From the NCBI RefSeq assembly GCF_963678545.1, contig NZ_OY782870.1, positions 1,550,001 through 1,614,000 of the forward strand: a DNA stretch of 64,000 nt, written 5' to 3'. Position 1 is the first letter of the stretch. Every line of letters starts with the position of its first letter. The translations under genes and the position numbers were made by a program. Below are positions 1 to 10,494 of this stretch, piece after piece. The DNA is from an uncultured Methanomethylovorans sp. Its GTDB lineage: Archaea; Halobacteriota; Methanosarcinia; Methanosarcinales; Methanosarcinaceae. Under the pieces are notes generated by a model. That model did no database searches. It was not told where the DNA came from and saw only the letters and a list, made by a program, of their open reading frames with translations.

Positions 1-853
1 TATCATATGCACGGTTATATTTTTTCATATTATTTTTAAGGCGGAAACCCATAAACAATCCAACAAGCACCCCACTTAAATGTGCCGTATGAGCCACCAT
101 ATCATTAGACCCCATTAAAGCGAAATCAAGCACTGCAAAGAGCAGCAATGCATACTTAATTTGCATAGGTATGAAATACACATAAACTCTGAGATCCGGA
201 GCAAGCACTGTAAGAGCAGCGAATACTCCCATAATTGCACCACTGGCACCTACCACAGGTGAAGAAGTATCTGAAACCGTCAGACAATATCCTAAGGCAG
301 CCACAACCCCAGAAATAAAGTAGACTTTTAGGAATGTAATATTACCTACACGATTCTCCAGTTCACGTCCGAAGAAAAAGAGAACAAGCATATTGAAGAA
401 CAAATGACTAAGGTCCACATGCAAAAACATATGAGTTATTATTGTCCATGGTTTTACCAGTATTAGTGCAGGCGTCAGCTTAAAAAAATTGAAGTAACTA
501 GATCCCAATAAAATATTTCCAATAAAGAATGATACAATACAAATGTAGATTATAGCCATTGAAGGACTATTTTTCATTGAATTCATAATGCTACCCCAAA
601 TGCCTCTGGCCACACCCTTTGCGGCTTTCTTGGCCGTGGTGCGTAACATATCCTTGAATATATTATCATGATGTTTGCTGCTGGCGCCACCAGCATATCC
701 TGAATGCTGCTGCGCAAATTCTAATCCCTGGCATGCATGCTGTTCCGGCAATCTATGAGAAATACAAAAGTTTTTCCCACAATATCTACATGTAAAAGGC
801 AAAAGCTCTTTTTTACCACATATCCAGCATCTATCATCTGTGTCTTTTGCCAA
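1..853 (-). CDS. Rhomboid intramembrane serine protease with N-terminal AN1 zinc finger (3' end outside window)
   Basis: The product is a polytopic membrane protease predicted to cleave transmembrane substrates within the lipid bilayer. The first 40 residues carry paired Cys/His motifs (CWIC, CRYC, FCISHRLPEQHAC) typical of an AN1-type zinc finger. Several hydrophobic segments follow, with the rhomboid signature GASGA (catalytic Ser) around residue 203 and the HxxHLSG segment (catalytic His) near the visible end. I chose a TTG start at 853, preceded by an AGAGG Shine-Dalgarno; no in-frame ATG lies nearby upstream. The reading frame is open to base 1, so the C-terminus is missing. AN1-rhomboid fusions are common in methanogens. 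The gene diverges from the cdh operon. Confidence 0.85.
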   Translation of the reverse strand, partial: MAKDTDDRCWICGKKELLPFTCRYCGKNFCISHRLPEQHACQGLEFAQQHSGYAGGASSKHHDNIFKDMLRTTAKKAAKGVARGIWGSIMNSMKNSPSMAIIYICIVSFFIGNILLGSSYFNFFKLTPALILVKPWTIITHMFLHVDLSHLFFNMLVLFFFGRELENRVGNITFLKVYFISGVVAALGYCLTVSDTSSPVVGASGAIMGVFAALTVLAPDLRVYVYFIPMQIKYALLLFAVLDFALMGSNDMVAHTAHLSGVLVGLFMGFRLKNNMKKYNRAYD

Positions 854-1321
854 ATTATCCTCTGTGCTATTATATACCCATAAAATAAAACAGTTTCTGA
901 AAGAAAAGAAAGCAGAGATAAGTAGCTAAGGCTGATAATATTTAGTTTTAGACATTGAATATAACTCACGATCATATCAATTAAACTCTTGTTACTGCTT
1001 TTTTCAATCAACTTTTGCAATTATTCTACGAGCACATCTGTCATGAAAAATCATGATACGGTAGCTTTATATCTTACTACTACACATCTGGTTTTTGACT
1101 CATTGTACTTACTAGTTTTCTAAACACATGTTAGATGACGCTATGAATTGGTTTGTAATGAACAATCGTGATAAATACTGGAAACACTTTTATAGGGGAT
1201 TGTTCATTAGGTTGCTAACGAATACTTGTATAAAGGTATTACGGTTGAAATGTTTTGTAACATGACTTGCTATGAAATATCTTAGAAGTATGCAGAGTGG
1301 ATTTAAAGGAGGGCAAAACAC
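854..1321 (+). promoter_or_regulatory. Promoter and long leader of the cdh operon
   Basis: This 468-bp gene-free stretch lies between the divergent rhomboid and cdhA genes. A box-A-like element TTTATATC sits at 1066-1073, and a second TATA-like run lies near 1224. If the first is used, the transcript has a leader of over 200 nt. A perfect 12-bp inverted repeat lies inside that leader (separate entry). The cdhA SD (AAAGGAGGG) ends about 8 nt before the ATG. Long regulated cdh leaders are known in Methanosarcina; its use here is inference. Confidence 0.55.
1156..1209 (+). repeat. Perfect 12-bp inverted repeat in the cdh leader
   Basis: TAATGAACAATC at 1156-1167 is exactly mirrored by GATTGTTCATTA at 1198-1209, with a 30-nt loop. 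It lies between the upstream TATA-like element and cdhA, so it could be a regulator binding site or an RNA stem acting on readthrough into the operon. Confidence 0.6.
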
Positions 1322-3736
1322 ATGAGTAAGATAACAACAGGTAAATTCTCCCTCGAAGACCTGGAGAACGTCCAGATCACGATCAACAACATAGTGGGTG
1401 CCATAGAAACAAAAGCCAAAAATGAAGGCGTTGAGATGGGCCCAACTCCCAAACCAGGTGTTTCCGGTCTAAGAGACTGGGACTACAAATTGCTGTCCCG
1501 CTATCAGCCAGTATACACCCCTGTTTGTGACCAGTGTTGCTATTGTACATATGGTAAATGTGATCTGGGTGGAAACACGGAAGGAGCTTGCGGTATTGAC
1601 CTAGGAACACAACAATCAAGAGAGTTCCTTTTGAGAGTAATCACCGGTGCTGCAGCTCATTCAGCTCACGGACGTCATCTACTGCATCATTTGATAGGGC
1701 TATATGGGAAAGACCATCCCATCGATGTGGGACCCTCAAATCTATTTGCTCCTAATATTCAGATGGTTACAGGTATTGCGCCTAAAACGCTGGGCGACTT
1801 GGAGGAGGTAGTAGCATACGTAGAAGAGCAATTAATGCAACTTCTCTCAACCATCCACGTAGGGCAGGAAGGATCAGCTCTTGATTTTGAATCAAAAGCA
1901 ATGCATGGAGGAATGCTTGACCACGTGGGCATGGAAGTCTCAGACATTGCTCAGATTTCATGCCTTGGAATGCCAAAATCTGATCCGGAAGCACCGCTTG
2001 CAGAAATAGGAATGGGATGTATTGATTCAACAAAACCTGTACTGCTAGTCATAGGACACAATGTAGCAGGTGTAACCTACATTATGGACTACATGGAAGA
2101 GCATGGACTTAATGACAAGATAGAACTTGCCGGACTTTGCTGTACAGCTATCGATATGACCCGTTATAAGACGGAAGATCGTAGTCTCCCACGAACCAAA
2201 GTAATAGGTTCTATGGCAAAAGAACTCAAGATGATACGTTCTGCTGCACCTGATGTTATAGTAGTAGATGAACAGTGTGTCAGAGCTGATGTTCTTAAAG
2301 AAGCAAAAAGGCTCTTCATACCTGTGATCACAACCAATGAAAAGATCATGTACGGTTTGCCTAACAAATCAGGCAATACTGCTGATATGATTATTGATGA
2401 ACTGTCCAGTGGGAAGGAAGCAGGAGCTCTAATATTGGACTACGAACTTCTAGGAGAAGTAGCTCCCCGCCTTGCAATGAAGATGGCACCCATTAGAGAG
2501 GAAAAGGGCATCAAATCCCTGCCTTCAGAGGAAGAACTGAAAACTTTGACTGCCTCATGTGTACAATGTGGTGCCTGTGAACTGGTATGCCCCAACAACC
2601 TGCCTATAATGAACGCGATGACAGCAGCGGTTGCAGGCGACATCACCAAATTCGAGAAACTTCATGATCATTGTATAGCTTGCGGACGCTGTGATCCTGT
2701 GTGTCCCAAAGGTATCCCAATTCTCAACGTGATAGAGAAGGCTGCACAGAGAGTCATCCGTGAGGAAAAGGGAAAAATGAGAGCTGGTAGAGGACAAATC
2801 AGCGATCCTGAAATCCGAGAGGAAGGCGTCAACCTTGTAATGGGTACTACACCAGGAATTGTGGCAATGGTTGGTTGCTCCAACTACCCCGAAGGTACCA
2901 AGGATCTATATACTGTAGCAAATGAGATGCTGCAGAGAAATTACATCGTAGTCATGTCAGGATGTTCTGCTATGGATCTGGGAATGTACAAGGATGAAGA
3001 AGGAAAGACACTTTATGAGAAATATCCTTCCAAGTTCCTGGCAGGCAACCTCATAAATGTGGGTTCCTGTGTTTCCAACTCTCATATAACGGGTACTGCC
3101 ATCAAGGTCGCCGCCATATTCGCTCAGAGGAATATCACAGGCAATTTTGAGGAAATAGCAGACTATATAATGAATCGTATCGGTGCAGTGGGTGTAGCCT
3201 GGGGTGCATATTCCCAGAAAGCTGCGGCGATAGGCACAGGATGCAACAGGCTGGGTATTCCCGTTATAGTAGGACCGCATGGTTCAAAATACAGACGCGC
3301 ACTCATCGGTAAGCCTTACAATGAAGAGGACTGGAAAGTTTACGATGCCCGCAATGGAGAAGAAATGCCTATTCCTTCTTCACCGGAATTCCTGCTTACA
3401 ACCGCAGAGACCATTGAAGAACTCATGCCCATGATCGCAAAGAACTGTATCAGGCCAAGTGACAACAACATGGGCCGCATGATCAAGCTCACTCACTATA
3501 TTGAACTGAGTCAGAAGTATCTGGGTCTTCTACCAGAAGATTGGTACAAGTTCGTCAGAGTAGAGACTGACCTTCCGATCACAAGACGTGAAGAGCTGCT
3601 GAAGATCCTAGAAAAAGAGCATGGATGGGAAATCGACTGGAAGAAGAAGAAGATCATATCCGGCCCCACCATGAAACTGGATGTGTCTGCACAACCTACC
3701 AATGTCAAGAGACTCTGTAAGGAGAGTGCATGCTGA
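1322..3736 (+). CDS. cdhA: CODH/ACS complex, alpha subunit (carbon monoxide dehydrogenase)
   Basis: This large Ni-Fe-S subunit oxidises CO or reduces CO2 in the acetyl-CoA decarbonylase/synthase complex. At 804 aa it matches the methanogen CdhA family. A cluster-binding Cys set lies at residues 69-90 (C69, C72, C73, C75, C80, C90). Two ferredoxin-type [4Fe-4S] motifs ([12 protein letters not shown] and [12 protein letters not shown]) lie around residues 414-465, and C-cluster ligands are in the C-terminal half. The start has an excellent SD (AAAGGAGGG). It is the first gene of cdhABC-cooC-cdhDE, and its 3' end overlaps cdhB by 7 bp. The enzyme is cytoplasmic and serves acetyl-CoA synthesis or cleavage. 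Confidence 0.97.
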   Translation: MSKITTGKFSLEDLENVQITINNIVGAIETKAKNEGVEMGPTPKPGVSGLRDWDYKLLSRYQPVYTPVCDQCCYCTYGKCDLGGNTEGACGIDLGTQQSREFLLRVITGAAAHSAHGRHLLHHLIGLYGKDHPIDVGPSNLFAPNIQMVTGIAPKTLGDLEEVVAYVEEQLMQLLSTIHVGQEGSALDFESKAMHGGMLDHVGMEVSDIAQISCLGMPKSDPEAPLAEIGMGCIDSTKPVLLVIGHNVAGVTYIMDYMEEHGLNDKIELAGLCCTAIDMTRYKTEDRSLPRTKVIGSMAKELKMIRSAAPDVIVVDEQCVRADVLKEAKRLFIPVITTNEKIMYGLPNKSGNTADMIIDELSSGKEAGALILDYELLGEVAPRLAMKMAPIREEKGIKSLPSEEELKTLTASCVQCGACELVCPNNLPIMNAMTAAVAGDITKFEKLHDHCIACGRCDPVCPKGIPILNVIEKAAQRVIREEKGKMRAGRGQISDPEIREEGVNLVMGTTPGIVAMVGCSNYPEGTKDLYTVANEMLQRNYIVVMSGCSAMDLGMYKDEEGKTLYEKYPSKFLAGNLINVGSCVSNSHITGTAIKVAAIFAQRNITGNFEEIADYIMNRIGAVGVAWGAYSQKAAAIGTGCNRLGIPVIVGPHGSKYRRALIGKPYNEEDWKVYDARNGEEMPIPSSPEFLLTTAETIEELMPMIAKNCIRPSDNNMGRMIKLTHYIELSQKYLGLLPEDWYKFVRVETDLPITRREELLKILEKEHGWEIDWKKKKIISGPTMKLDVSAQPTNVKRLCKESAC

Positions 3737-4245
3737 TGGTGGACACTACAAAGAATACAATGATATATACCACCTGGGGATCCAGGAATGCAAAACCAGT
3801 GCAGCCCTTAGTGGCTGCTAAACTTATTTCCAAAGCGAAAAGGCCACTACTGGTAATTGGTGCTGATGCACTTGATAGTGATCTAATAAACAAGGCTATT
3901 GCCATTGGCAAAAAAGGTGTGCAGATAGCTGCAACTGGACATTCCATGCAGGGTTTTAAGGACCAGGACGTAAATGCAAAATATATCAACATCCATTTCC
4001 TTGCGCACTATCTCGGAGATAAGAACTGGAAAGGACTGGATGATCAGGGTTCCTATGATCTTGTGATCTTCCTTGGACACAAGAAATACTATGTCAACCA
4101 GGTACTATCAGGACTTAAGAACTTCACTGATATCAAGACACTGGCTATTGACAGACATTATTTACAGAATGCAGATATGTCCTTCGGGAATCTGAAACCT
4201 GAAGACCATCTGGAAGCACTCGATGAACTTATATCTAATCTCTAA
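3730..4245 (+). CDS. cdhB: CODH/ACS complex, epsilon subunit
   Basis: This is the small epsilon subunit that binds CdhA to form the alpha2-epsilon2 CODH component. The 171-aa length is normal. The residue stretch around 40 (LLVIGADAL) fits the Rossmann-like fold of this family. The ATG at 3730 overlaps the end of cdhA and has GGAG five nt upstream; an alternative ATG at 3736 would shorten it by two residues. Translational coupling with cdhA is likely. Confidence 0.95.
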   Translation: MLMVDTTKNTMIYTTWGSRNAKPVQPLVAAKLISKAKRPLLVIGADALDSDLINKAIAIGKKGVQIAATGHSMQGFKDQDVNAKYINIHFLAHYLGDKNWKGLDDQGSYDLVIFLGHKKYYVNQVLSGLKNFTDIKTLAIDRHYLQNADMSFGNLKPEDHLEALDELISNL

Positions 4246-4276
4246 ATCATAATAAATAACTCGCGGAGAAAGTAAA

Positions 4277-5695
4277 ATGGCAGATGAATTCCCTTTTGAG
4301 ATATCTCCTATGTTCGAAGGAGAAAGGATTAGAAAGGACAACATGCATGTTGAACTTGCGGGTCCGAAATCTATTGGTTTCGAGCTTGTAAGGGCAACAG
4401 ATATGAAAGATGTTGAAGACGGCAAGTTCACACTTATAGGTCCTGATCTTTCAGAAATGGCCGAAGGTTCCAGATACCCAATTGCTATGATATACAAGAT
4501 AGCAGGTGAACTGGTAGAAACTGATTTGGAATCAATCGTAGAAAGAAGAAATCATGAATTCCAGAACTATATCCAGGGTCTCATGCACCTTAACCAGAGA
4601 GATGATGTGTGGTTAAGAGTAAGCAAAGACGCAATAAAAAAAGGTCTTACTTCTTTTGAACCGGTTGCAAAAGCCATTATGATGCTTTTCAAGAACGAGC
4701 TTCCATTTATAGAGAAAGTTGAAGCTGTATATATTACAGACCAGGCAGAGATCGAGAAAGAGATCGATAACGCCAGAGCGGTATATAAAGCAAGGGATGA
4801 AAGGACAAAAGGTCTGCATGATGAAGATGTAGACACATTCTATGGCTGTACCCTCTGTGCATCATTTGCACCAACTAATGTGTGTGTAATCACACCTGAC
4901 AGGATTTCATTGTGTGGTGCAATCAACTGGTTCGATGGCAGAGCAGCTGCAAAAGTAGACCCAGAAGGACCACAGTTTGCTATTGAGAAAGGAGAGCTTC
5001 TCGATGCAGCATCCGGCGAGTACTCTGGAGTAAACGATCTTGCAAAACGCTTATCCAGCGGCGAGTATGACAGGATAAAACTACATTCTTTCTTTGAATA
5101 TCCCCATACTTCATGCGGTTGCTTTGAGGTAGTAGGTTTCTACATACCTGAAGTTGACGGTATTGGCTGGGTGGACAGAGACTTTGCAGGTACTGCACCC
5201 AATGGTCTGCAATTCTCTACCATGGCCGGACAGACTGGAGGAGGCAAACAGGTCGTCGGTTTCCTAGGTATTGGTGTTAATTACTTCCGTTCTCCCAAGT
5301 TCATCAGTGGCGATGGCGGTTGGGACCGTGTAGTATGGATGCCAAACATGCTGAAACAAAAGATACTTGATAGTATACCCGAAGAAGTCAAGGACAAGAT
5401 CGCAACAGATGAAAACATAAACGATATTGAATCCTTGAAAAACTTCCTTAAAGAAAAAGACCATCCTGTGATCAATAGATGGGTAGTTGAAGAGGAAGAG
5501 GAAACTATAGAAGAAGAAGATCAGCCCAATGAAGCGCAATATTACCAACCGATGCAGTATGTGCCACAGCAGATGCCTGCTGGCTTTATGCCTTCCATGG
5601 CAATGATGGGTGGTTCTGGAAGTGGCGGTGTAAAAATCATACTGAAGAACGCAAAGGTGACAGTAGATAAGATCATCGTTAAAAAAATAGAGTAA
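4277..5695 (+). CDS. cdhC: CODH/ACS complex, beta subunit (acetyl-CoA synthase)
   Basis: The beta subunit assembles or cleaves acetyl-CoA at the Ni-Ni-[4Fe-4S] A-cluster. The A-cluster cysteines are visible in CTLCASFAPTNVC (near residue 190) and in TSCGCFEVV (near residue 278). The 472-aa length is typical of archaeal CdhC, which lacks the long N-terminal domain of bacterial AcsB. A Glu-rich, then Gly/Ser/Met-rich linker precedes a short lysine-rich C-terminal tail. SD CGGAGA lies upstream of the ATG. Third gene of the operon. Confidence 0.96.
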   Translation: MADEFPFEISPMFEGERIRKDNMHVELAGPKSIGFELVRATDMKDVEDGKFTLIGPDLSEMAEGSRYPIAMIYKIAGELVETDLESIVERRNHEFQNYIQGLMHLNQRDDVWLRVSKDAIKKGLTSFEPVAKAIMMLFKNELPFIEKVEAVYITDQAEIEKEIDNARAVYKARDERTKGLHDEDVDTFYGCTLCASFAPTNVCVITPDRISLCGAINWFDGRAAAKVDPEGPQFAIEKGELLDAASGEYSGVNDLAKRLSSGEYDRIKLHSFFEYPHTSCGCFEVVGFYIPEVDGIGWVDRDFAGTAPNGLQFSTMAGQTGGGKQVVGFLGIGVNYFRSPKFISGDGGWDRVVWMPNMLKQKILDSIPEEVKDKIATDENINDIESLKNFLKEKDHPVINRWVVEEEEETIEEEDQPNEAQYYQPMQYVPQQMPAGFMPSMAMMGGSGSGGVKIILKNAKVTVDKIIVKKIE

Positions 5696-5707
5696 TAGAG
5701 GCCTATT

Positions 5708-6460
5708 GTGACCAGAATAATAGCAGTAACCGGGAAAGGTGGGACCGGCAAGACAGCCATCACCACCTTACTTATTCGCCACCTCACCAGAGGCAATAAA
5801 GTGGTTCTGGCAGTGGATGCTGATCCAGACACAAATCTTCCTGAAACTTTGGGCTGTGAGGTACACAAGACCATTGGTGATGTGAAAGAGTTCATGCACG
5901 AGGAACGCGACAATCTTCCACCTGATGTCAATAAAGAATCCATTCTTGAATCCAAGCTTTATGAGGTGCTGGAAGAAATGCCCGGGTATGACCTGCTGGT
6001 CATGGGTCGTCCAGAAGGAGCTGGATGTTACTGCTATGTAAACAATCTGTTAAGAGGCATAATGAATAAGCTTGTAGGCAACTATGATGTGCTTATTATA
6101 GATGCTGAAGCAGGGCTTGAGCATTTCAGCCGCAAAATATTCAAACAGGTTGATGACCTCATTGTAGTAACTGATGGATCTCGCAGGGGGCTTGGAACAG
6201 CAGAACGTATCCGTGAGCTTGTAGGAGAACTGGAAACCAATATAGGCCACATATATGTAATTGCAAACAAGGTTACCGACAGTACTCGTGAGACGATCTC
6301 TAAGACCGCTGCACAATTGGGATTGGAACTTATAGGCATGGTCCCGATGGATGAAATGATAGTACAAAAAGACCTTGCAGGACAGCCGCTTATGGAACTA
6401 TCTGACGACTCTCCTGCTGTAAGGGAAGTAGAAAATATTTCCCGGAAATTGAATTTGTAA
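5708..6460 (+). CDS. cooC: CooC-type nickel-insertion ATPase of the cdh operon
   Basis: This MinD/ParA-like ATPase matures the nickel centres of CODH/ACS. Visible motifs are a deviant Walker A (GKGGTGKT, residues 9-16), the DADPDTNLP switch, and a CxC metal-binding pair (GCYCY, near residue 107) characteristic of CooC dimers. The start is GTG, 12 bp after cdhC. Its position between cdhC and cdhD is conserved in Methanosarcinales. 250 aa, full length, cytoplasmic. Confidence 0.93.
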   Translation: MTRIIAVTGKGGTGKTAITTLLIRHLTRGNKVVLAVDADPDTNLPETLGCEVHKTIGDVKEFMHEERDNLPPDVNKESILESKLYEVLEEMPGYDLLVMGRPEGAGCYCYVNNLLRGIMNKLVGNYDVLIIDAEAGLEHFSRKIFKQVDDLIVVTDGSRRGLGTAERIRELVGELETNIGHIYVIANKVTDSTRETISKTAAQLGLELIGMVPMDEMIVQKDLAGQPLMELSDDSPAVREVENISRKLNL

Positions 6461-6488
6461 CGCTCTCTTGATTTATGGTGGAATGAAT

Positions 6489-7811
6489 ATGACAACGAAA
6501 ACTAAGCTTACTGATATAGCGAGCCTATTCAAGGATTTGAATATCGAATCGCTTGATGGTGTAACTATCGAGGGTGATATAGAACTAAACATCACTGGCG
6601 GTGGAGGGCTTAACCCTGCATTGGCCTATGCACTCGGACAGGAAATATCACATATCTCTCTGCACATGGCCAACATAGGAAGGATACTTGGATATCCCGT
6701 AGACCAATTGTTTGCCCAGGGTGCTGGAATTGGAAGTACCGGTGTTCCGACACCTCCCTCAAAGGCAACAATAAAAGAACTGCTGGCTGCAAAATTCGAA
6801 GTGTCACCAGTCAAGAACTGGACCAACCCTATACAGGAAGTGACACTTGGTGCAACCTCTGCTGACGGTGGCTCAAGGAAGAGCACTGTTACACTTGGAG
6901 GAGAGAATGCTCTTCCATATTACTTTGATGCAGAAATGCCCCATCGTAACTACATCACCATGGATGTCTTTGACATGCCCATAGGTATGGCAAAGGCTGT
7001 AAAATCTAATTATGAAGATGTCATCAACGACCCCGCTGAGTGGGCAAAGAAAGTTGTCAGAGACTTCAATGCAGATATGGTTACAATACACCTGATTTCC
7101 ACTGATCCGCTTATCAAGGATACATCTGCTCGTGATGCAGCTAAGGTAGTGGAAGATGTACTGCAAGCCGTAGATGTACCTATTGTAATTGGCGGTTCCG
7201 GTAACCCACAGAAAGATCCAGAAGTACTGGAGAAAGCTGCAGAGGCTGCTGCAGGCGAACGCGTATTGCTCGCATCCGCAAGTCTAAACCTGGATTATGA
7301 GAGAATTGCAAAAGCAGCTGTAAACAACGGTCATGTCGTATTGTCCTGGACGCAACTTGAGATCAATGCACAGAAAGAGCTTAACAGGAAGCTTATGAAG
7401 CAGTGTAATGTTCCAAGAGACAGTATTATAATGGATCCCACAACAGCAGCTCTTGGTTATGGCCTGGATTATGCTTACACCAACATGGAGCGTATAAGGC
7501 TTGCTGGCCTAATGGGCGATGATGAACTGACATTCCCAATGTCCTCAGGTACTACCAATGCATGGGGTGCCCGTGAAGCATGGATGGTTTCATCACCACT
7601 GCCACAGGACTCTGAATGGGGAGCCAGGGAATACCGTGGTCCAATATGGGAGATCATTACCGGTCTGGCCCTGTCCCTTGCAGGCAATGATCTATTCATG
7701 ATGATGCACCCAACTTCCGTGCAGGTGATCAAGGAGATCACACAGACTCTTTATGGTTCCATTGAATCAAAAACTGTGGATATAAGTAACTGGATAGGCG
7801 CGGAGGTGTAA
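6489..7811 (+). CDS. cdhD: CODH/ACS complex, delta subunit (corrinoid protein)
   Basis: With CdhE this forms the corrinoid iron-sulfur component that carries the methyl group between tetrahydrosarcinapterin and the A-cluster. It is a TIM-barrel protein of about 440 aa. I prefer the ATG at 6489 because a GGTGG SD lies about 7 nt upstream; in-frame starts at 6468 (TTG) and 6483 would add a few residues. It ends 3 bp before cdhE, so the two are translationally linked. Confidence 0.93.
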   Translation: MTTKTKLTDIASLFKDLNIESLDGVTIEGDIELNITGGGGLNPALAYALGQEISHISLHMANIGRILGYPVDQLFAQGAGIGSTGVPTPPSKATIKELLAAKFEVSPVKNWTNPIQEVTLGATSADGGSRKSTVTLGGENALPYYFDAEMPHRNYITMDVFDMPIGMAKAVKSNYEDVINDPAEWAKKVVRDFNADMVTIHLISTDPLIKDTSARDAAKVVEDVLQAVDVPIVIGGSGNPQKDPEVLEKAAEAAAGERVLLASASLNLDYERIAKAAVNNGHVVLSWTQLEINAQKELNRKLMKQCNVPRDSIIMDPTTAALGYGLDYAYTNMERIRLAGLMGDDELTFPMSSGTTNAWGAREAWMVSSPLPQDSEWGAREYRGPIWEIITGLALSLAGNDLFMMMHPTSVQVIKEITQTLYGSIESKTVDISNWIGAEV

Positions 7812-7814
7812 AAC

Positions 7815-9224
7815 ATGAAGATCAACAGTCCGCTTGAAGCATATAAGTATCTCCCCGCTACAAACTGTGGTGAGTGTGGTGAACAGACATGTATGGCCTT
7901 TGCTGCACACCTGATCGATCGATCCAAGAAACTCACAGAATGCAAGCCAATCCTTGAAGAAAAGTTTGCCAAGAAGTTCAAAGAACTGCAGACACTTCTT
8001 GCTCCAGAGATTCGCGAAGTGGAAATAGGCGTTGGGGAAAGGGCGGTGAAGATCGGTGGAGACGATGTGTTGTATCGTCACAGACTCACATTCTTTAACC
8101 AAACTGCACTTGCCTATGATGTATGGGACACCATGCCTGAAAATGAGTTTCTGGAAAGAGTCAAGAAGATTGATGACTTTAAGAAGTTCTACGTAGGCAG
8201 TTTCCTTACACTGAACATGGTAGCTGTCAGATGCGTTTCCAAGGATCCGAAAAAGTTCGCTAATGCAGTGAAAAAGGTCATTGAAAATACCGACATGCCA
8301 CTCATTTTGTGTTCCTTTGATCCGGCAGTACTGAAAGCTGGCCTTGAAGTCGCAAAGGACAAGAACCCACTGCTATATGCTGCAAACAAGGATAACTGGC
8401 AGCAGGTTGCAGACCTTGCAATTGAATACAATGTTCCAGTGACATTGTTCTCACCTGATGACTTGGATACTCTCAAGTCCCTTGCAGTAACATTTGCAAA
8501 GATGGGTACAGAAAAGCTTGTGCTTGACCCAGGAACCTTCCCCACAGGCAAGGACCTTAAGAAGACCTTCACCAACTTCCTGAAGATAAGAAGAGCTGGA
8601 ATCGAAGGCGACAAGGATATTGCTTATCCTATCATGGCAGTTCCGCTTACTGCATGGATGGCACAGGATGATGTTGTTAGTGCTTCATATTGGGAAACAG
8701 TCGTTGCATCCATATTTACCATAAAGTATGGTGATGTAATGATAATGCACAGTCTCGAGGGCTATGCTCTGCTACCACAGCTGCATATAAGAGACACCAT
8801 CTACACAGACCCCAGAAAGCCGGTGAGCGTACAGCCGGGAATGAACAAGATAGGTGATCCTGATAAGGACTCTCCTGTGCTAATAACAACGAACTTTGCT
8901 CTTACATACTATACCGTGGAAAGCGACCTTGCTTCCAGTAAGATCAATTGTTACCTCTGGGCTATAGATACTGATGGCCTGGGTGTGGAAGCTGCAGTAG
9001 CTGGTGGTCAGCTCACAGCGGCCAAGATCAAGAAAGGTATCGAAGATTCCGGCTTTGATCTTAAGAAAGATACAACCCATAACAGCATAGTCCTTCCAGG
9101 TCTTGCAGCACGTCTGCAGGGTGATCTGGAAGATGAAAGCGGTGCAAGAATATTGATCGGACCTGCAGACTCCGGAAGGCTTCCGGGCTGGATGGAAAAG
9201 AACTGGCCTCCAAAACCAAAGTAA
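7815..9224 (+). CDS. cdhE: CODH/ACS complex, gamma subunit (corrinoid Fe-S protein)
   Basis: This is the large subunit of the corrinoid Fe-S component, binding a [4Fe-4S] cluster and cobamide. The N-terminal cluster motif is intact: C18, C21, C26 and C43 (CGECGEQTC followed by ECKP). A TIM barrel and a C-terminal corrinoid-binding domain follow; at 469 aa it is full length. It is the last gene of the operon, and a hairpin plus T-rich tract lies immediately downstream. Confidence 0.95.
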   Translation: MKINSPLEAYKYLPATNCGECGEQTCMAFAAHLIDRSKKLTECKPILEEKFAKKFKELQTLLAPEIREVEIGVGERAVKIGGDDVLYRHRLTFFNQTALAYDVWDTMPENEFLERVKKIDDFKKFYVGSFLTLNMVAVRCVSKDPKKFANAVKKVIENTDMPLILCSFDPAVLKAGLEVAKDKNPLLYAANKDNWQQVADLAIEYNVPVTLFSPDDLDTLKSLAVTFAKMGTEKLVLDPGTFPTGKDLKKTFTNFLKIRRAGIEGDKDIAYPIMAVPLTAWMAQDDVVSASYWETVVASIFTIKYGDVMIMHSLEGYALLPQLHIRDTIYTDPRKPVSVQPGMNKIGDPDKDSPVLITTNFALTYYTVESDLASSKINCYLWAIDTDGLGVEAAVAGGQLTAAKIKKGIEDSGFDLKKDTTHNSIVLPGLAARLQGDLEDESGARILIGPADSGRLPGWMEKNWPPKPK

Positions 9225-9228
9225 AAAT

Positions 9229-9275
9229 ATAGTGTCCGTGTTCTACGGACCCTATTACTTATTTTTCTTTTTAAT
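9229..9275 (+). terminator. Terminator-like hairpin after cdhE
   Basis: ATAG-t-GTCCG (9229-9238) pairs with CGGAC-c-CTAT (9246-9255) around a 7-nt loop, followed by a T-rich run (TTATTTTTCTTTTT). It lies 5 bp after the cdhE stop. Confidence 0.6.
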
Positions 9276-9477
9276 CTATGGATTTATATAAATTTACTTA
9301 TTTCCACCAAATCCTGTTTGATCATTGACCAGAAATCCATCGCTTTCTCTTCAAATTATAGAATGATCGCTACGAACACCGATCAAGCCTCAATATTTGT
9401 ATAGAATAACTTTATGCTACCCTGCGTAAACACAACATAATTATACTACCTCTTTGTTGTCTTATTTGGTTTTTATC

Positions 9478-9834
9478 ATGTCAGAGATAGTTCGCCAGAA
9501 AAACAGCATTGAATTAACAAAAGACTGTAAGCATTGTGTCATCCTAGGCAAAGTAGAGGAGATCGCAGATGAATACATCTTAAAGCTTGCACAGTGGGCT
9601 ACATCTCTATGGGATTATGAAAAGATTAAAATGTGGAAGAAATCCGATACTTTGAGCCCGGGGTACTACATCAGAACAGCTGAAAAAGGGGCATATAAGG
9701 TACATGTGCTTGATGAAAGCATGATGAAGGACCTTTTTGACACTGCAAGGAAAGACAGTCCTGCACGATTAAAAGATTGGGATAAGAAAGAACTTATCGC
9801 ATATGTCGACTGGTATGTAGACAACATCTGTTAA
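9478..9834 (+). CDS. Hypothetical protein, 118 aa
   Basis: I do not recognise a family. The product is a soluble, charged protein with an acidic, Trp-rich C-terminal half. The ATG at 9478 (MSEIV) is preferred over an upstream TTG that would add eight hydrophobic residues. No SD is visible, so leaderless initiation is possible. It stands alone between the cdh terminator and a convergent small-gene cluster. Confidence 0.6.
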   Translation: MSEIVRQKNSIELTKDCKHCVILGKVEEIADEYILKLAQWATSLWDYEKIKMWKKSDTLSPGYYIRTAEKGAYKVHVLDESMMKDLFDTARKDSPARLKDWDKKELIAYVDWYVDNIC

Positions 9835-9839
9835 TTACA

Positions 9840-10013
9840 TCAGAAATTAACATCATCCACACATGTAAAATACTCAACTGCTTTCAACCATTTTTCTTTA
9901 TTTTTACTTAATTCAGCAACCTCATTATCATTTGCTCCTTCATGCGTCAGTATCAAGCTATGCTTAATCTTCAAATTAGTTCTGAGCAACATTATATCTG
10001 CGTTTGTTTTCAT
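9840..10013 (-). CDS. Small hypothetical protein, 57 aa
   Basis: This short ORF starts at an ATG with a strong SD (CGGAGGT, spacing about 9), which is the main reason to call it. It is the last of four tiny minus-strand genes (10494 to 9840), and its ATG shares a base with the stop of the upstream gene. No family is recognised. Confidence 0.55.
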   Translation of the reverse strand: MKTNADIMLLRTNLKIKHSLILTHEGANDNEVAELSKNKEKWLKAVEYFTCVDDVNF

Positions 10014-10186
10014 TAGTGTACTACCTCCGTAAGGTTTTTCCCATGACACCGATCCTGATTTGTTTCACATGACCTGAGGTATTGACAATTACCCGTTATC
10101 TTGAAAATGATACAATCCAAGCAATAGTGCAATTTGTTATCCTGTGAAAATCCCATTACCTCTATTATGCACATGCTTGAACCCAT
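10013..10186 (-). CDS. Small Cys-rich protein, about 57 aa
   Basis: The peptide contains the spaced cysteines of HYCLDC, GNCQYLRSC and DRC, suggesting a small metal-binding domain. The start is uncertain: ATGs at 10186, 10174 and 10156 are all in frame. The stop overlaps the next gene, consistent with translational coupling. Third gene of the tiny minus-strand cluster. Confidence 0.45.
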   Translation of the reverse strand: MGSSMCIIEVMGFSQDNKLHYCLDCIIFKITGNCQYLRSCETNQDRCHGKNLTEVVH

Positions 10187-10187
10187 C

Positions 10188-10319
10188 CTAGTAGACAGGA
10201 GAAGAAATAGTCTCCTGTACTGAAGTAATTCTTCCACATTTTGTACAATAAGATAAGAGATTTGAACCTAGCTGCTGTCTCTTCAGCTCTGACGAACAGA
10301 AGTTACATTGTTGTTGCAT
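10188..10319 (-). CDS. Zinc-ribbon micropeptide, 43 aa
   Basis: Two CxxC knuckles (CNFC at residues 5-8 and CTKC around 28-31) make a minimal zinc ribbon. An AAGAGG SD sits six nt before the ATG. It lies within the tiny minus-strand cluster, 28 bp after the 48-aa gene. Confidence 0.6.
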   Translation of the reverse strand: MQQQCNFCSSELKRQQLGSNLLSYCTKCGRITSVQETISSPVY

Positions 10320-10347
10320 GTTAATCCTCTTATTGTTTCAATGCACT

Positions 10348-10494
10348 TTACTTACCAATGATTCCACCGATCATAAAGCGGTAGATATCCAGATCTTCAG
10401 CGGTGAAAGAACTCTCAATACGACCATTAGTTATGGAGTGGAAAACGTTCGTTTCACCACGCTCAAATTCTTCAGTATTTATTCTCTTTTTCAT
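10348..10494 (-). CDS. Small hypothetical protein, 48 aa
   Basis: This is the first gene of the tiny minus-strand cluster. The ATG has a strong AAAGGAG SD at a spacing of about 7. The product is charged at the N-terminus and ends in a short hydrophobic Gly/Ile-rich stretch. Family unknown. Confidence 0.55.
   Translation of the reverse strand: MKKRINTEEFERGETNVFHSITNGRIESSFTAEDLDIYRFMIGGIIGK

Noticed and set aside
721..1020. 99-aa minus-strand ORF upstream of the rhomboid gene
   Set aside because: It is a different frame over the rhomboid N-terminus; the true frame shows the AN1 zinc-finger cysteines and GASGA motif.
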